NCBI GenBank assembly: GCA_003240695.1
Contig: QFNC01000027.1
Location: 1-36,574 of the forward strand
From: Pseudoxanthomonas suwonensis
GTDB taxonomy: Bacteria; Pseudomonadota; Gammaproteobacteria; Xanthomonadales; Xanthomonadaceae
DNA length: 36,574 nucleotides
Direction of reading: 5' to 3'
The first letter of the stretch is position 1. Each line of letters opens with the position of its first letter. The notes below the pieces were generated by a model. That model ran no database searches. It was not told the DNA's origin and was given only the letters and a program-made list of their open reading frames with translations. The position numbers and the translations under genes were made by a program. Below, piece after piece: positions 15,814 through 24,410 of this stretch.

Positions 15814-17566
15814 GCGCAATGGCGTTCTCGCGTGGTGGCAGCGGCTGACCCGGTATCCAGCCGTCGCGTTGCAGGCGTCGCAGCAGGGCGATGGCCTGCA
15901 ATCGGGCATCGTGGCTGTGCACGACCAGCAGCAGCAGGTCACCCGACCGTGCCCATGCCAGTGCCGCGCGCACCGACTCCACTTCGTCGGCGTCGATGCG
16001 CCAGCGCTGTGCATCGCCCGTCAGCCGCTGCAGTTCATCGGCGATGACGCCTGCCACGGCACCGGGTTCGCGGCCGCGCAGGTAGTCGTCGCGGCGACGC
16101 AGCAGGCACAGGTCTGCGCCGTTGTCCACCGCGATGCGCGCCAGTGCGCGGTAATCGGCATCGGCGCGATTGCCGGCGTGTCCCAGCATCACCGCAAGCC
16201 GCCCTTTGCCACGTGCCGTGTCGGCCGCCTGCAGTAACTGCTGCAGACCGTCGGCGTTGTTGGCGTAATCGATCACCACTTCCACGCCGCCCAGCTGACA
16301 GCGGTGCATGCGGCCTTCGTTGTCCTCCGGCGCGGTGCCGAATGTGGTGCAGGTGTTGGCGATGGCCTGCGCCGGGATGCCCATCGCGGTCGCAGCCAAT
16401 GCAGCCGCTGCGAGATTGGCGATGTTGTAGCGGGCGTGGCCATCCAGGGTCAGCGGCATCGCAGCCACCGCACCGAGATCGTGCAGGACGCCGGCATGTC
16501 GCAGCAGCAGGTGTCCATCGCGGACGTGGCAGGTTGCCACGCCATCGCTCGGAATGGCGGCTGCATCCAGCGCGAACCAAGCGACGCGACGCTGCGATGC
16601 CACGCCGGCACGGCGCAGGCGCGCATCGTCGGCGTTCAGCACCAGCCAGCCGGCATCCGACAGTGCATGTCGTACCAGCAGCTTGGCTTCTGCCAACCCG
16701 TCCAGATCGTGGATGCCGTATTCGCCGAAATGGTCCTCCGACAGGTTGGTAATGACGGCCGCCTGCGCTCCGGTGACTTCCACACCGCGTCGCAGCAGGC
16801 CGCCGCGTGCGGTTTCCAGCACCGCCGCCTGAGTCTGCGGCTCGCGCAGCACCGCGCGTGCACCGCCCGGACCGGAATAATCGCCGCCCTCGGCCAGCAT
16901 GTTGTCGATGTAGATGCCGTCGGTGCAGCTGTGCGCCGTGACCAGGCCGGCCGCACGCGCCATCGCGGCGATCAGGCGCACGGTGGTGGTCTTGCCGTTG
17001 GAACCGGTAACCAAGGCAGTCGGAATGGCGTGCAGGTCGGCCCACGGCACGGCATCGAGCGACGGCAATGCAGCCACTGGCCAGATGCGTGCACCGATGC
17101 CCGAGCCGATGGACAGCGCATCCTCGTCCAGCAGACAGGGCAGTCCATGCGCCTGCGCTGCTTGCAGCAGCGCCACCGCCGCAGGCCGGGCCTCCTTCGC
17201 AGCCAGTTGCTGCAGGACTTGCAGCGCCTGCGCGCGATCGGACACCCCATCCAGTGCCGGCACGTCGCTGGCCACCGGCAAGTCCAAGGCATCGCACCAG
17301 GCCCATTCGTTGCCGGCCACCGCGGCATACAGCTGATCCGGCGGTGCCGCGAACGCCAGCGACACGCCGCTGGCATGACGGCGCAGCACGACATCGGCCT
17401 GCGGCCAGTGCAGTGCCTGCCGCAGGGCGCGCACGTTGTGCTGCCAGCGCTGCAGCAGTGCATCGCCCACGGGCTCCGCAATGGCCGTTTCCAGCGCGGC
17501 ACCCGTGCTCGTGAAATACAGGTTCGGCCCGGTCAGCCGGCGCGAATCGGTGTACGGAATGGACAC
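15806..17566 (-). CDS. Mur-ligase-like protein related to the C-terminal half of cyanophycin synthetase
   Basis: A 586-aa protein. Residues 1 to about 180 are an unassigned domain beginning DSRRLTGPNLYF. From about 182 on it is a Mur ligase fold with an intact P-loop GSNGKTTT (186-193), CTDGIYIDN, SGPGGARAVLREP, LETARGGLLRRG, NLSEDHFGEYG and, in the C-terminal domain, VVIDYANNADG and MLGHAGNRADADY. These blocks parallel the Mur half of the neighbouring CphA, but the ATP-grasp and N-terminal domains of CphA are missing. The start is GTG, 4 nt after the cphA stop. It is probably an ATP-dependent amide ligase or accessory factor acting on cyanophycin or its building blocks. It differs from cyanobacterial CphA2, which keeps an ATP-grasp. 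Exact role unknown. Confidence 0.85.
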   Translation of the reverse strand: MSIPYTDSRRLTGPNLYFTSTGAALETAIAEPVGDALLQRWQHNVRALRQALHWPQADVVLRRHASGVSLAFAAPPDQLYAAVAGNEWAWCDALDLPVASDVPALDGVSDRAQALQVLQQLAAKEARPAAVALLQAAQAHGLPCLLDEDALSIGSGIGARIWPVAALPSLDAVPWADLHAIPTALVTGSNGKTTTVRLIAAMARAAGLVTAHSCTDGIYIDNMLAEGGDYSGPGGARAVLREPQTQAAVLETARGGLLRRGVEVTGAQAAVITNLSEDHFGEYGIHDLDGLAEAKLLVRHALSDAGWLVLNADDARLRRAGVASQRRVAWFALDAAAIPSDGVATCHVRDGHLLLRHAGVLHDLGAVAAMPLTLDGHARYNIANLAAAALAATAMGIPAQAIANTCTTFGTAPEDNEGRMHRCQLGGVEVVIDYANNADGLQQLLQAADTARGKGRLAVMLGHAGNRADADYRALARIAVDNGADLCLLRRRDDYLRGREPGAVAGVIADELQRLTGDAQRWRIDADEVESVRAALAWARSGDLLLLVVHSHDARLQAIALLRRLQRDGWIPGQPLPPRENAIAHD

Positions 17567-17570
17567 GGCG

Positions 17571-20372
17571 TCAGTCGTCGGTGTCGTCGACCCGCTCGAA
17601 GCGCAGGCCGCGCTCGTCGCGGATCATGCCCTGCATCAGCGCCGGGTCGTAGCTGTCGTCCTCGGCCGGGTCCAGCGCACTGGCGGCCGCCTGCGGAGCC
17701 ACCATGGCCGGTGCTGCGCCATCCGTCCGGAACTTGGTGATCTGCTTCCAGGTGCGGGCCAGCGCGTCGGCGAAGATCAGCACGAAATCGCCCGGCTCGC
17801 CCATGCGCAGCGCCGCATCCACCGCCTGCTGCTCGTCGGGGATGACCTGGATGGCCGCATCGGCCACGCCGTGCTCGCGCAATGCGGCGGCGATGATCGT
17901 GGGCACCTCGTCCGGGCCACGGCCGCGCAGGCTGTCGTCGCGACGCACGATGTAGTGGTCGAAACGCCCGGCCACGCTGGCGGCAATGTCGTGCAGGTCG
18001 GCATCGCGGCGGTCGCCCGGACCGGTCACCACCACGATGCGGCGACCGCCGACATCCATGCGCTGCGCCAGTTCGGCCATCATGCCGACAGCGTGTGCGT
18101 TGTGGCCGTAGTCCATCAGCACCTTGAACGGATGCTCGGTGAACAGGTTCATCCGCCCTGGCGCCTGGAAGAAGCTGGTGTCGAAGGTGCGCAGGCCCTG
18201 GCGGATCGCGTCCAGTTTGATGCCCATCGAATAGGCCATGGCCGCGGCGAACATCGCGTTCTGCACGTTGTGGATGGCGCGGCCTTCCAGCGTGGCCGGC
18301 ACCAGATGCGTCCACATCAGCGGGATGTGGCTGCCCTTGTCGTACAGGGTGATCATCTGCCCGTTGATGCCCGCTTCCAGCGCGCAGGCGCGGCCGCCGG
18401 CGCGGATGTGCTGGCGCACCAGCGCATGCGAAGGATTCATGGTGACGTAGCAGATCACCTTGGCATCGGTATAGGCCGACATGCGCAGCACGCGCTCGTC
18501 GTCGGCATTCAGCACCGCGCAGTCGCGCGCCACTTCCACCACGATGCGCTTGATATCGGCCAGCTGCTCCAGCGTGTCCACGCCCTTCAGGCCCAGATGG
18601 TCGGACTGCACGTTCAGCACCGCGCCCACGTCCACCGTCGGCACACCCATGCCGGAGCGCACCAGGCCCCCGCGTGCGGTTTCCAGGACCGCGAAATCCA
18701 CGTGCGGATCGCGCAGCACCATGCGGGCGGACACCGGACCGGTCATGTCGCCGGCCACGGTGCGCTGGCCATCGATGTACACCCCGTCGGTGGTGGTCAG
18801 GCCGGGCACGTAACCGGCCATCTTGGCGATGTGCGCCAGCATCCGCGCGGTGGTGGTCTTGCCGTTGGTGCCGGTGACCGCGGCGATCGGCACGCTGGTC
18901 GGCGTGCCCTGCGGGAACAGCATGTCGAGGACCGGGCCGGCGGCGTCGCGCGGCGTGCCTTCGCTGGGCGCGACGTGCATGCGGAAGCCGGGCGCGGCAT
19001 TCACCTCGCAGATCGCCCCGCCGACGGACTTGTAGCTGTCGGCGATGTTGGGACTGATGAAATCCACGCCGCCCACGTCCAGGCCGATGGCCTGCACCGC
19101 GCGCACCGCCATTTCACGATTGTCCGGGTGGATGCTGTCGGTCACGTCGGTGGCGGTGCCGCCGGTGGACAGGTTGGCGGTGGAGCGCAGATACACGATC
19201 TCCCCCTCCGCTGGCACCGACTCCGCGGTATAGCCCAGCCGCTGCAGCATCTGCTCGGCCTGGCGGTCCAGTTCCAGCCGGGTCAGCACCTTTTCGTGGC
19301 CCACGCCGCGGCGCGGATCCTGGTTCACTTCGTCGATCAGTTCGGTCACCGTGCGCTGGCCGTCGCCGACCACGTGGCCGGGCGTGCGCCGGGTGGCCGC
19401 CACCAGTTCGCCGTTCACCACCAGCAGGCGGTGGTCGTCGCCGGGCTGGAAGGTTTCCACGATCACCGAACGCGAATGCTTCTGCGCCGCCTGGAACGCG
19501 GTGCGGATGTCGTCATCCTCGGTGATGTTGATGGTGATGCCGCGGCCGTGATTGCCGTTGTACGGCTTCACCACCACCGGCCCACCCAGGCGGCGTGCGG
19601 CCTTCAGCGCGTCGGTCTGTTCGGTCACCAGCATCTGTTTCGGCACCGGCAGGCCCAGCGCGGCGAGGATCTTGTTGGTTTCCTCCTTGTCGCTGGCCAG
19701 TTCCACGGCGATGTGCGGCGTGCGCCCGGTCACCGTGGCCTGGATGCGCTGCTGGTACTTGCCGTGCCCGAACTGCACCAGCGACTGGTCGTTCAGCCGC
19801 AGCCAGGGGATGCCGCGCTGCTCGGCCGCGCGCACCAGCGACAGCGTGGACGGCCCCAGCGTGCGTTGCTGCGCGTAGCGGATGAAGGCATCGCGCGCAC
19901 TTTGCCAGTCCCAGTCGGCGGGCAACGCGCCCGGCTGGCGCAGTGCGTCCGGCAGCAGCGACTGCAGCAGGGTCAGGGCCAGATCGCCGGCCGCCACGCC
20001 CTCCTCCTTCTGCGCATATTCGTAGACCACCGAATACACGCCGGGGCGGTGCTCGCCCACGCTGCGGGTCTTGCCGAAGGTGACATCGCCGCCGGCCACG
20101 TTTTGCACTTCGATGGCCACGTGTTCCAGCACATGGCCCAGCCAGGTGCCCTCGTCCTCGCGCAGCCGCTGCACGAAGCCACCGGGCTCGCGGTAGGAGC
20201 AGCCGTGCTCGGCCAGCCCCGGCAGCGCCTGCAGCAGCCCGTCGACGAACGCCTGGCCCAGCCGGCCGGTGGGCCAGTGCTCCAGTTCGCCCAGGTCCAG
20301 TTCCAGCCGGATCACCGGGAAATGCGCGTATTGCGAAGGACCGACGTAGACGTTGCGATTGAGGATGCGCAT
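17571..20372 (-). CDS. cphA: Cyanophycin synthetase
   Basis: Non-ribosomal synthesis of cyanophycin (poly-Asp backbone with Arg side chains) using two ATP-dependent ligase sites. Of 933 aa, the N domain (1 to about 160) contains H80-V-L-E83-H84...E88, like the metallopeptidase-type centre reported to make primers in some CphA1 enzymes. The ATP-grasp domain (about 215-480) has KPYNGNHGRG near 267 and ends with CEVNAAPGFRMH. The Mur ligase half has GTNGKTTT near 500, LETARGGLVRSG, VLNVQSDHLGL and VLMDYGHNAHAVG. An acidic tail of about 50 residues follows the catalytic core. The start at 20372 fits homologues and leaves 10 nt after cphB; an ATG at 20399 would overlap cphB. Middle gene of cphB-cphA-Mur, located inside the trp operon. 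Confidence 0.95.
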   Translation of the reverse strand: MRILNRNVYVGPSQYAHFPVIRLELDLGELEHWPTGRLGQAFVDGLLQALPGLAEHGCSYREPGGFVQRLREDEGTWLGHVLEHVAIEVQNVAGGDVTFGKTRSVGEHRPGVYSVVYEYAQKEEGVAAGDLALTLLQSLLPDALRQPGALPADWDWQSARDAFIRYAQQRTLGPSTLSLVRAAEQRGIPWLRLNDQSLVQFGHGKYQQRIQATVTGRTPHIAVELASDKEETNKILAALGLPVPKQMLVTEQTDALKAARRLGGPVVVKPYNGNHGRGITINITEDDDIRTAFQAAQKHSRSVIVETFQPGDDHRLLVVNGELVAATRRTPGHVVGDGQRTVTELIDEVNQDPRRGVGHEKVLTRLELDRQAEQMLQRLGYTAESVPAEGEIVYLRSTANLSTGGTATDVTDSIHPDNREMAVRAVQAIGLDVGGVDFISPNIADSYKSVGGAICEVNAAPGFRMHVAPSEGTPRDAAGPVLDMLFPQGTPTSVPIAAVTGTNGKTTTARMLAHIAKMAGYVPGLTTTDGVYIDGQRTVAGDMTGPVSARMVLRDPHVDFAVLETARGGLVRSGMGVPTVDVGAVLNVQSDHLGLKGVDTLEQLADIKRIVVEVARDCAVLNADDERVLRMSAYTDAKVICYVTMNPSHALVRQHIRAGGRACALEAGINGQMITLYDKGSHIPLMWTHLVPATLEGRAIHNVQNAMFAAAMAYSMGIKLDAIRQGLRTFDTSFFQAPGRMNLFTEHPFKVLMDYGHNAHAVGMMAELAQRMDVGGRRIVVVTGPGDRRDADLHDIAASVAGRFDHYIVRRDDSLRGRGPDEVPTIIAAALREHGVADAAIQVIPDEQQAVDAALRMGEPGDFVLIFADALARTWKQITKFRTDGAAPAMVAPQAAASALDPAEDDSYDPALMQGMIRDERGLRFERVDDTDD

Positions 20373-20382
20373 GCGGGTGGAC

Positions 20383-21228
20383 TCAGGCGTGCTTGTCATG
20401 CTGCAGCGTACCGGCACTGGCCTGGCGCGTGTGCAGGTTGAAGGTGGCGCCGGCGGTCAGGATGTGCACGGTCAGGCCCAGCAGGCACACCGGCTGGCTC
20501 GAGGCCACGTCGGCCATGGAGGAAAACTGCAGCTTGCCGGCATCCACCACGGTGATCGCGCCGCTGCCTTCCACTTCCAGGGTGTTGTCCGGTCCGATGA
20601 AGGCGGCGGTGTCCTCGTCCAGGCCGATGCCGATGGCGAACGGGTTGTAGGCCAGCGCCGCCACCAGCCGCCCCAGCCGGTCGCGCTGGCGGAAATGCTG
20701 GTCGATGATGAAGCGGTTGGTCAGCCCCAGCCCGGGCGCCAGTCGCACGCTGCTGGCCTTGGGCGATGATCCTTCGCGGCCGAAGGCGATCATGTGCTCG
20801 CTGAGGATGCTGGCCCCGGCGCTGGTGCCACCCACTGTCACCCCGGCGGCATTGCGCACTCGGATCAACTTGGCCGCGCTGGTACCGCCGATGATTGTGG
20901 AGATGCGCAGCTGGTTGCCGCCGGTGAAGAACACGCCGGTCGCCGCCTCCAAGGCCTGCAGCTTGTCGGGATGCTCGCCGTCCTCGCGGGTTTCGAAGTC
21001 GATGGCGCGGGCCTGGCCGGCCTCGAGCCGGTCGAACAGGTCCTCGTAGCGCGCACCGGTGTCGGGCAGGCGGCTGGCGGTGGGAATGATGACGATGGAT
21101 GCCTCGCGCCCGCCGCACAGCTGCACGAACCGCTTCAGGATGCGGCGCCGGCTTTCCTTGTCTTCGGCACCGCCGATCGGCACGATCCAGCCGCGCTCGG
21201 CGCCATCGGCCACTTTGCTGGGACACAT
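20383..21228 (-). CDS. cphB: Cyanophycinase
   Basis: Serine exopeptidase of the S51/dipeptidase E-like family that releases beta-Asp-Arg dipeptides from cyanophycin. The 281 aa fit the cytoplasmic form; no signal peptide is seen. The nucleophile is S136 in GGTSAGAS, and the family blocks FFTGGNQLRI, DQHFRQRDRLGRL and GLDEDTA are intact. The start at 21228 (MCPSKVADGAERGW) is chosen by homology; there is no good Shine-Dalgarno. It lies 64 nt after trpD on the same strand and 10 nt before cphA. An isoaspartyl dipeptidase that would finish degradation is not in the window. Confidence 0.94.
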   Translation of the reverse strand: MCPSKVADGAERGWIVPIGGAEDKESRRRILKRFVQLCGGREASIVIIPTASRLPDTGARYEDLFDRLEAGQARAIDFETREDGEHPDKLQALEAATGVFFTGGNQLRISTIIGGTSAAKLIRVRNAAGVTVGGTSAGASILSEHMIAFGREGSSPKASSVRLAPGLGLTNRFIIDQHFRQRDRLGRLVAALAYNPFAIGIGLDEDTAAFIGPDNTLEVEGSGAITVVDAGKLQFSSMADVASSQPVCLLGLTVHILTAGATFNLHTRQASAGTLQHDKHA

Positions 21229-21292
21229 GGAAAAGAAGGCACCCTTGCTTGGCGGAACGGCACGATAGCACGCACCGATCCCGCTTCGATCC

Positions 21293-22336
21293 CTATCCGG
21301 CCGCCGTCGCCGAGGGCTGCTGCGTGGCCCGCACGAACGCCTGCAGGCGTGCACGTGCACTGCCGTCGGCGATGGCGACGCGTGCCCGGCCGATGCCGTC
21401 GGCGATGCTGTCGGCCACCTCGGCCACGTACAGTGCCGCGCCCGCATTCAAGGCCACGATGTCCGCCGGCAGACCGGGCTTTCCATCCAGCACGTCCAGC
21501 AGCAGCTGGCGCGACTGCACCGGGTCGTCCACGCGCAGGTTGCGGGTATGCGCCATGCCGATGCCGAAATCCTCGGGGTGCACCTCGTATTCGCGCACAT
21601 GACCGTCGCGCAGTTCGCCCACCAGCGTGGCCGCGCCCAGCGACAGTTCGTCCATGCCGTCGCGTCCCCACACCACCAGCGCCCGCTTCGCGCCCAGTTC
21701 ACGCAGCACCCGCACCTGGATGCCGACCAGATCGGGATGGAACACGCCCATCAGGATGTTCTCTGCCCCGGCCGGATTGGTCAGCGGACCGAGAATGTTG
21801 AACAGCGTGCGCACACCCAGCTCGCGCCGCACCGGCGCCACCTGCTGCATGGCCGGGTGGTGGATCGGCGCGAACATGAAGCCGATGCCGGTGCTGTCCA
21901 GGCAGCGCGCCACGTCCTGCGGCTGCAGCTCGATGCGTGCACCCAGCGCCTCCAGCACGTCGGCACTGCCGGATTTCGACGACACGCTGCGGTTGCCGTG
22001 CTTGGCCACGCGTGCGCCGGCGGCCGCCGCCACGAACATCGCGGTGGTGGAGATGTTGAAGGTGTGCGCGCCGTCGCCGCCGGTGCCGACGATGTCCACC
22101 AGATGACTGCGATCGGCCACGTCGACCTTGCGCGAGCATTCGCGCAGCACCGTGGCCGCGCCGGCGATCTCGTCCACGGTTTCCTTCTTCACCCGCAGGC
22201 CGGTCAGGATCGCGGCGGTCAGCACCGGCGACACCTCGCCGCGCATGATCGCGCGCATCAGCACGACCATTTCGTCGAAGAAGATCTCGCGGTGCTCGAT
22301 GACCCGTTGCAGGGCCTGCTGCGGAGTGATCGACAC
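21293..22336 (-). CDS. trpD: Anthranilate phosphoribosyltransferase
   Basis: Transfers the phosphoribosyl group of PRPP to anthranilate. The 347 aa have the N-terminal helical domain and the PRPP loops VGTGGDGAHTFN and KHGNRSVSSKSGSADVLE, and FAPIHHPAM further along. A separate polypeptide from TrpG, starting 3 nt after its stop. In related species trpC usually follows closely; here the cyanophycin genes do. Confidence 0.96.
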   Translation of the reverse strand: MSITPQQALQRVIEHREIFFDEMVVLMRAIMRGEVSPVLTAAILTGLRVKKETVDEIAGAATVLRECSRKVDVADRSHLVDIVGTGGDGAHTFNISTTAMFVAAAAGARVAKHGNRSVSSKSGSADVLEALGARIELQPQDVARCLDSTGIGFMFAPIHHPAMQQVAPVRRELGVRTLFNILGPLTNPAGAENILMGVFHPDLVGIQVRVLRELGAKRALVVWGRDGMDELSLGAATLVGELRDGHVREYEVHPEDFGIGMAHTRNLRVDDPVQSRQLLLDVLDGKPGLPADIVALNAGAALYVAEVADSIADGIGRARVAIADGSARARLQAFVRATQQPSATAAG

Positions 22337-22339
22337 GGT

Positions 22340-22918
22340 TCAGCGCTCCAGGAAATTGCGCAACAGCGCATGGCCGTGCTGGGTCAGGATCGATTCGGGA
22401 TGGAACTGCACACCTTCCACCGGATGCACGCGGTGACGCAGGCCCATGATTTCCTCGATGCCGCCATCGGCGTCCTCGGTCCATGCGGTCATCTCCAGGC
22501 ATTCGGGCAAACGGGTCTTGTCCACCACCAGCGAGTGGTAGCGGGTGGCCTCGAAACCGTCGGGGATGCCGGCGAACACGCCGACGCCATGGTGACGGAT
22601 GGGCGAGGTCTTGCCGTGCATGATCCGCCCGGCGCGCACCACCGTGCCGCCGTACGCCTGACCGATGGCCTGATGGCCCAAGCACACGCCCAGAATCGGG
22701 ATGCGCGGCCCCAGCTGGTCGATCACCGCCAGCGACACGCCGGCCTCGTTCGGCGTGCACGGTCCGGGCGAGATCACGATCTTCTCCGGCGCCAACGCGG
22801 CAATCTCGTCCACCGTCAGCGCGTCGTTGCGCTCCACCCGCACTTCGGCACCCAGTTCCTGCAGATACTGCACCAGGTTGAAGGTGAAGCTGTCGTAGTT
22901 GTCGATCATCAAAATCAT
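22340..22918 (-). CDS. trpG: Anthranilate synthase component II (glutamine amidotransferase)
   Basis: Class I glutamine amidotransferase supplying ammonia to TrpE, possibly shared with PabB for folate. The 192 aa have the triad C79 (GVCLGHQ), H173 and E175 (FHPES) and the oxyanion segment SPGPCTPNEAG. The start MILMIDNYDSF at 22918 is the family consensus and lies 4 nt after the trpE stop; the open extension upstream is not conserved. Confidence 0.96.
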   Translation of the reverse strand: MILMIDNYDSFTFNLVQYLQELGAEVRVERNDALTVDEIAALAPEKIVISPGPCTPNEAGVSLAVIDQLGPRIPILGVCLGHQAIGQAYGGTVVRAGRIMHGKTSPIRHHGVGVFAGIPDGFEATRYHSLVVDKTRLPECLEMTAWTEDADGGIEEIMGLRHRVHPVEGVQFHPESILTQHGHALLRNFLER

Positions 22919-22922
22919 CGCG

Positions 22923-24410
22923 TCACAGCCCCCGCGCCGCTTGGGCCACGGCACGGAACAGCGCGCGGCCCTTGTTCATGGTTTCCTGCCATTCGGCATC
23001 GGGATCGGAATCCAGCACCACGCCGCCGCCGGCTTGCACGTGCAGGCGGCCGTCGTGGATCACCGCGGTGCGGATGGCGATGGCAGTGTCGGCATTGCCG
23101 TGCCAGCCCAGATAGCCCACCGCGCCGGAATACACGCCGCGGCGCACCGGTTCCAGCTCGCGGATGATCTCCAGCGCGCGGATCTTCGGTGCGCCGGACA
23201 CCGTGCCGGCCGGGAAGGTGGCCTTCAACACATCGGCATAGCCCAGTCCCGGGCGCAAGGTGCCGGTGACCTCGCTGACCAGATGCATCACGTGGCTGTA
23301 GCGTTCCACCACGAAGGCGTCGCCCACGCGCACGCTGCCGGGCACGCTGATGCGACCCACGTCGCTGCGGCCCAGGTCGATCAGCATCAGGTGTTCGGCG
23401 CGTTCCTTCGGATCGGCGCGCAATTCGGCTTCCAGCGCGGCATCGGCCTGCGGCGTGGCACCGCGCGGACGGGTACCGGCGATCGGACGCACGGTCACCG
23501 TGCCATCCTGCAGCCGGGCCAGGATTTCCGGCGACGAGCCGACCACCTGGGTCGGGCCGGTATCGATGAAATACATGTACGGCGATGGATTCAGCGCCCG
23601 CAGCGCGCGGTACACGTCCACCGGACGGGCGCGGAACGGCACCGAGAGCCGCTGCGACGGCACCACCTGGAAGATGTCGCCGGCGCGGATGTACTGCTGC
23701 GCCTGCCTCACCACGTCGTGGTACTGCTCGCGGCTGAAACTGGAACGGAAGTCGGCCTCATCCAGCTCGGTGGGTTGCAGGATTTCCGGATACGCCGTGC
23801 CACCCTGGCGCAGCCGGTGCGCCAGCGCATCCAGGCGCCGGTTGGCGCGCGCCCAGGCCTGCGGCTGTGCCGGATCGGCATGCACGATCAGGTACAGGCG
23901 ACCTTTCAGGTTGTCGAACACGGCCAGTTCGTCGCACTGCATCAGCAGGATGTCGGGCGTGCCCAGCTCGTCGCGCTGCGGGTGATGGGTCCGCGCGGCG
24001 GCCAGCCGTGGTTCGATGTAGTCGATGCACTCGAAGCCGAACCAGCCCACCAGTCCACCGCTGAAACCGGGCAGATCCGGCAGCTGCGGCACCCGGTGCG
24101 CGGCCAGCAGGCGGTCGCATTCGGCCAAGGGGTCGTCCAACTGCCGGGTCTCCACCACCTCGCCATGCTCGCTCACGGTCAGCACCCGGTCGTGGATGCT
24201 GTACACGCGCCGTGCCGGCAGGCCGATGATCGAATAGCGACCGAAACGCTCTCCGCCTTCCACCGACTCGAACAGGCAGGTGTGCGGCCCGTCGGCCAGT
24301 TTCAGGTATACCGACAGCGGCGTGTCGAGGTCGGACAGCACCTCGCGCACCACGGGAATCAGGGTATGGCCGTCAGCGGCGTATTGCTGGAATTGCGGGT
24401 GCGAGATCAC
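22923..24410 (-). CDS. trpE: Anthranilate synthase component I
   Basis: Chorismate-utilising enzyme producing anthranilate with TrpG. I take the GTG at 24410 (VISHPQFQQYAADGHT), which has AGGA 9 nt upstream and matches known N-termini, giving 495 aa. A TTG 36 nt further upstream keeps the frame but adds unconserved residues. The N-terminal regulatory domain has LFESVEGGERFGRYS, where tryptophan feedback inhibitors bind in the family. The catalytic half shows FQVVPSQR, IAGTRPRG, DLGRSDVGR, TFPAGTVSGAPK and GGGVVLDSD. First gene of trpE-G-D-[cphB-cphA-Mur]-C. Confidence 0.96.
   Translation of the reverse strand: MISHPQFQQYAADGHTLIPVVREVLSDLDTPLSVYLKLADGPHTCLFESVEGGERFGRYSIIGLPARRVYSIHDRVLTVSEHGEVVETRQLDDPLAECDRLLAAHRVPQLPDLPGFSGGLVGWFGFECIDYIEPRLAAARTHHPQRDELGTPDILLMQCDELAVFDNLKGRLYLIVHADPAQPQAWARANRRLDALAHRLRQGGTAYPEILQPTELDEADFRSSFSREQYHDVVRQAQQYIRAGDIFQVVPSQRLSVPFRARPVDVYRALRALNPSPYMYFIDTGPTQVVGSSPEILARLQDGTVTVRPIAGTRPRGATPQADAALEAELRADPKERAEHLMLIDLGRSDVGRISVPGSVRVGDAFVVERYSHVMHLVSEVTGTLRPGLGYADVLKATFPAGTVSGAPKIRALEIIRELEPVRRGVYSGAVGYLGWHGNADTAIAIRTAVIHDGRLHVQAGGGVVLDSDPDAEWQETMNKGRALFRAVAQAARGL

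Noticed and set aside
17436..20441. 1001-codon open frame on the plus strand
   Set aside because: It is the exact antisense of cphA; the long frame is a by-product of high GC and the biased third codon positions. The peptide is His/Arg/Gly-rich with no family resemblance.
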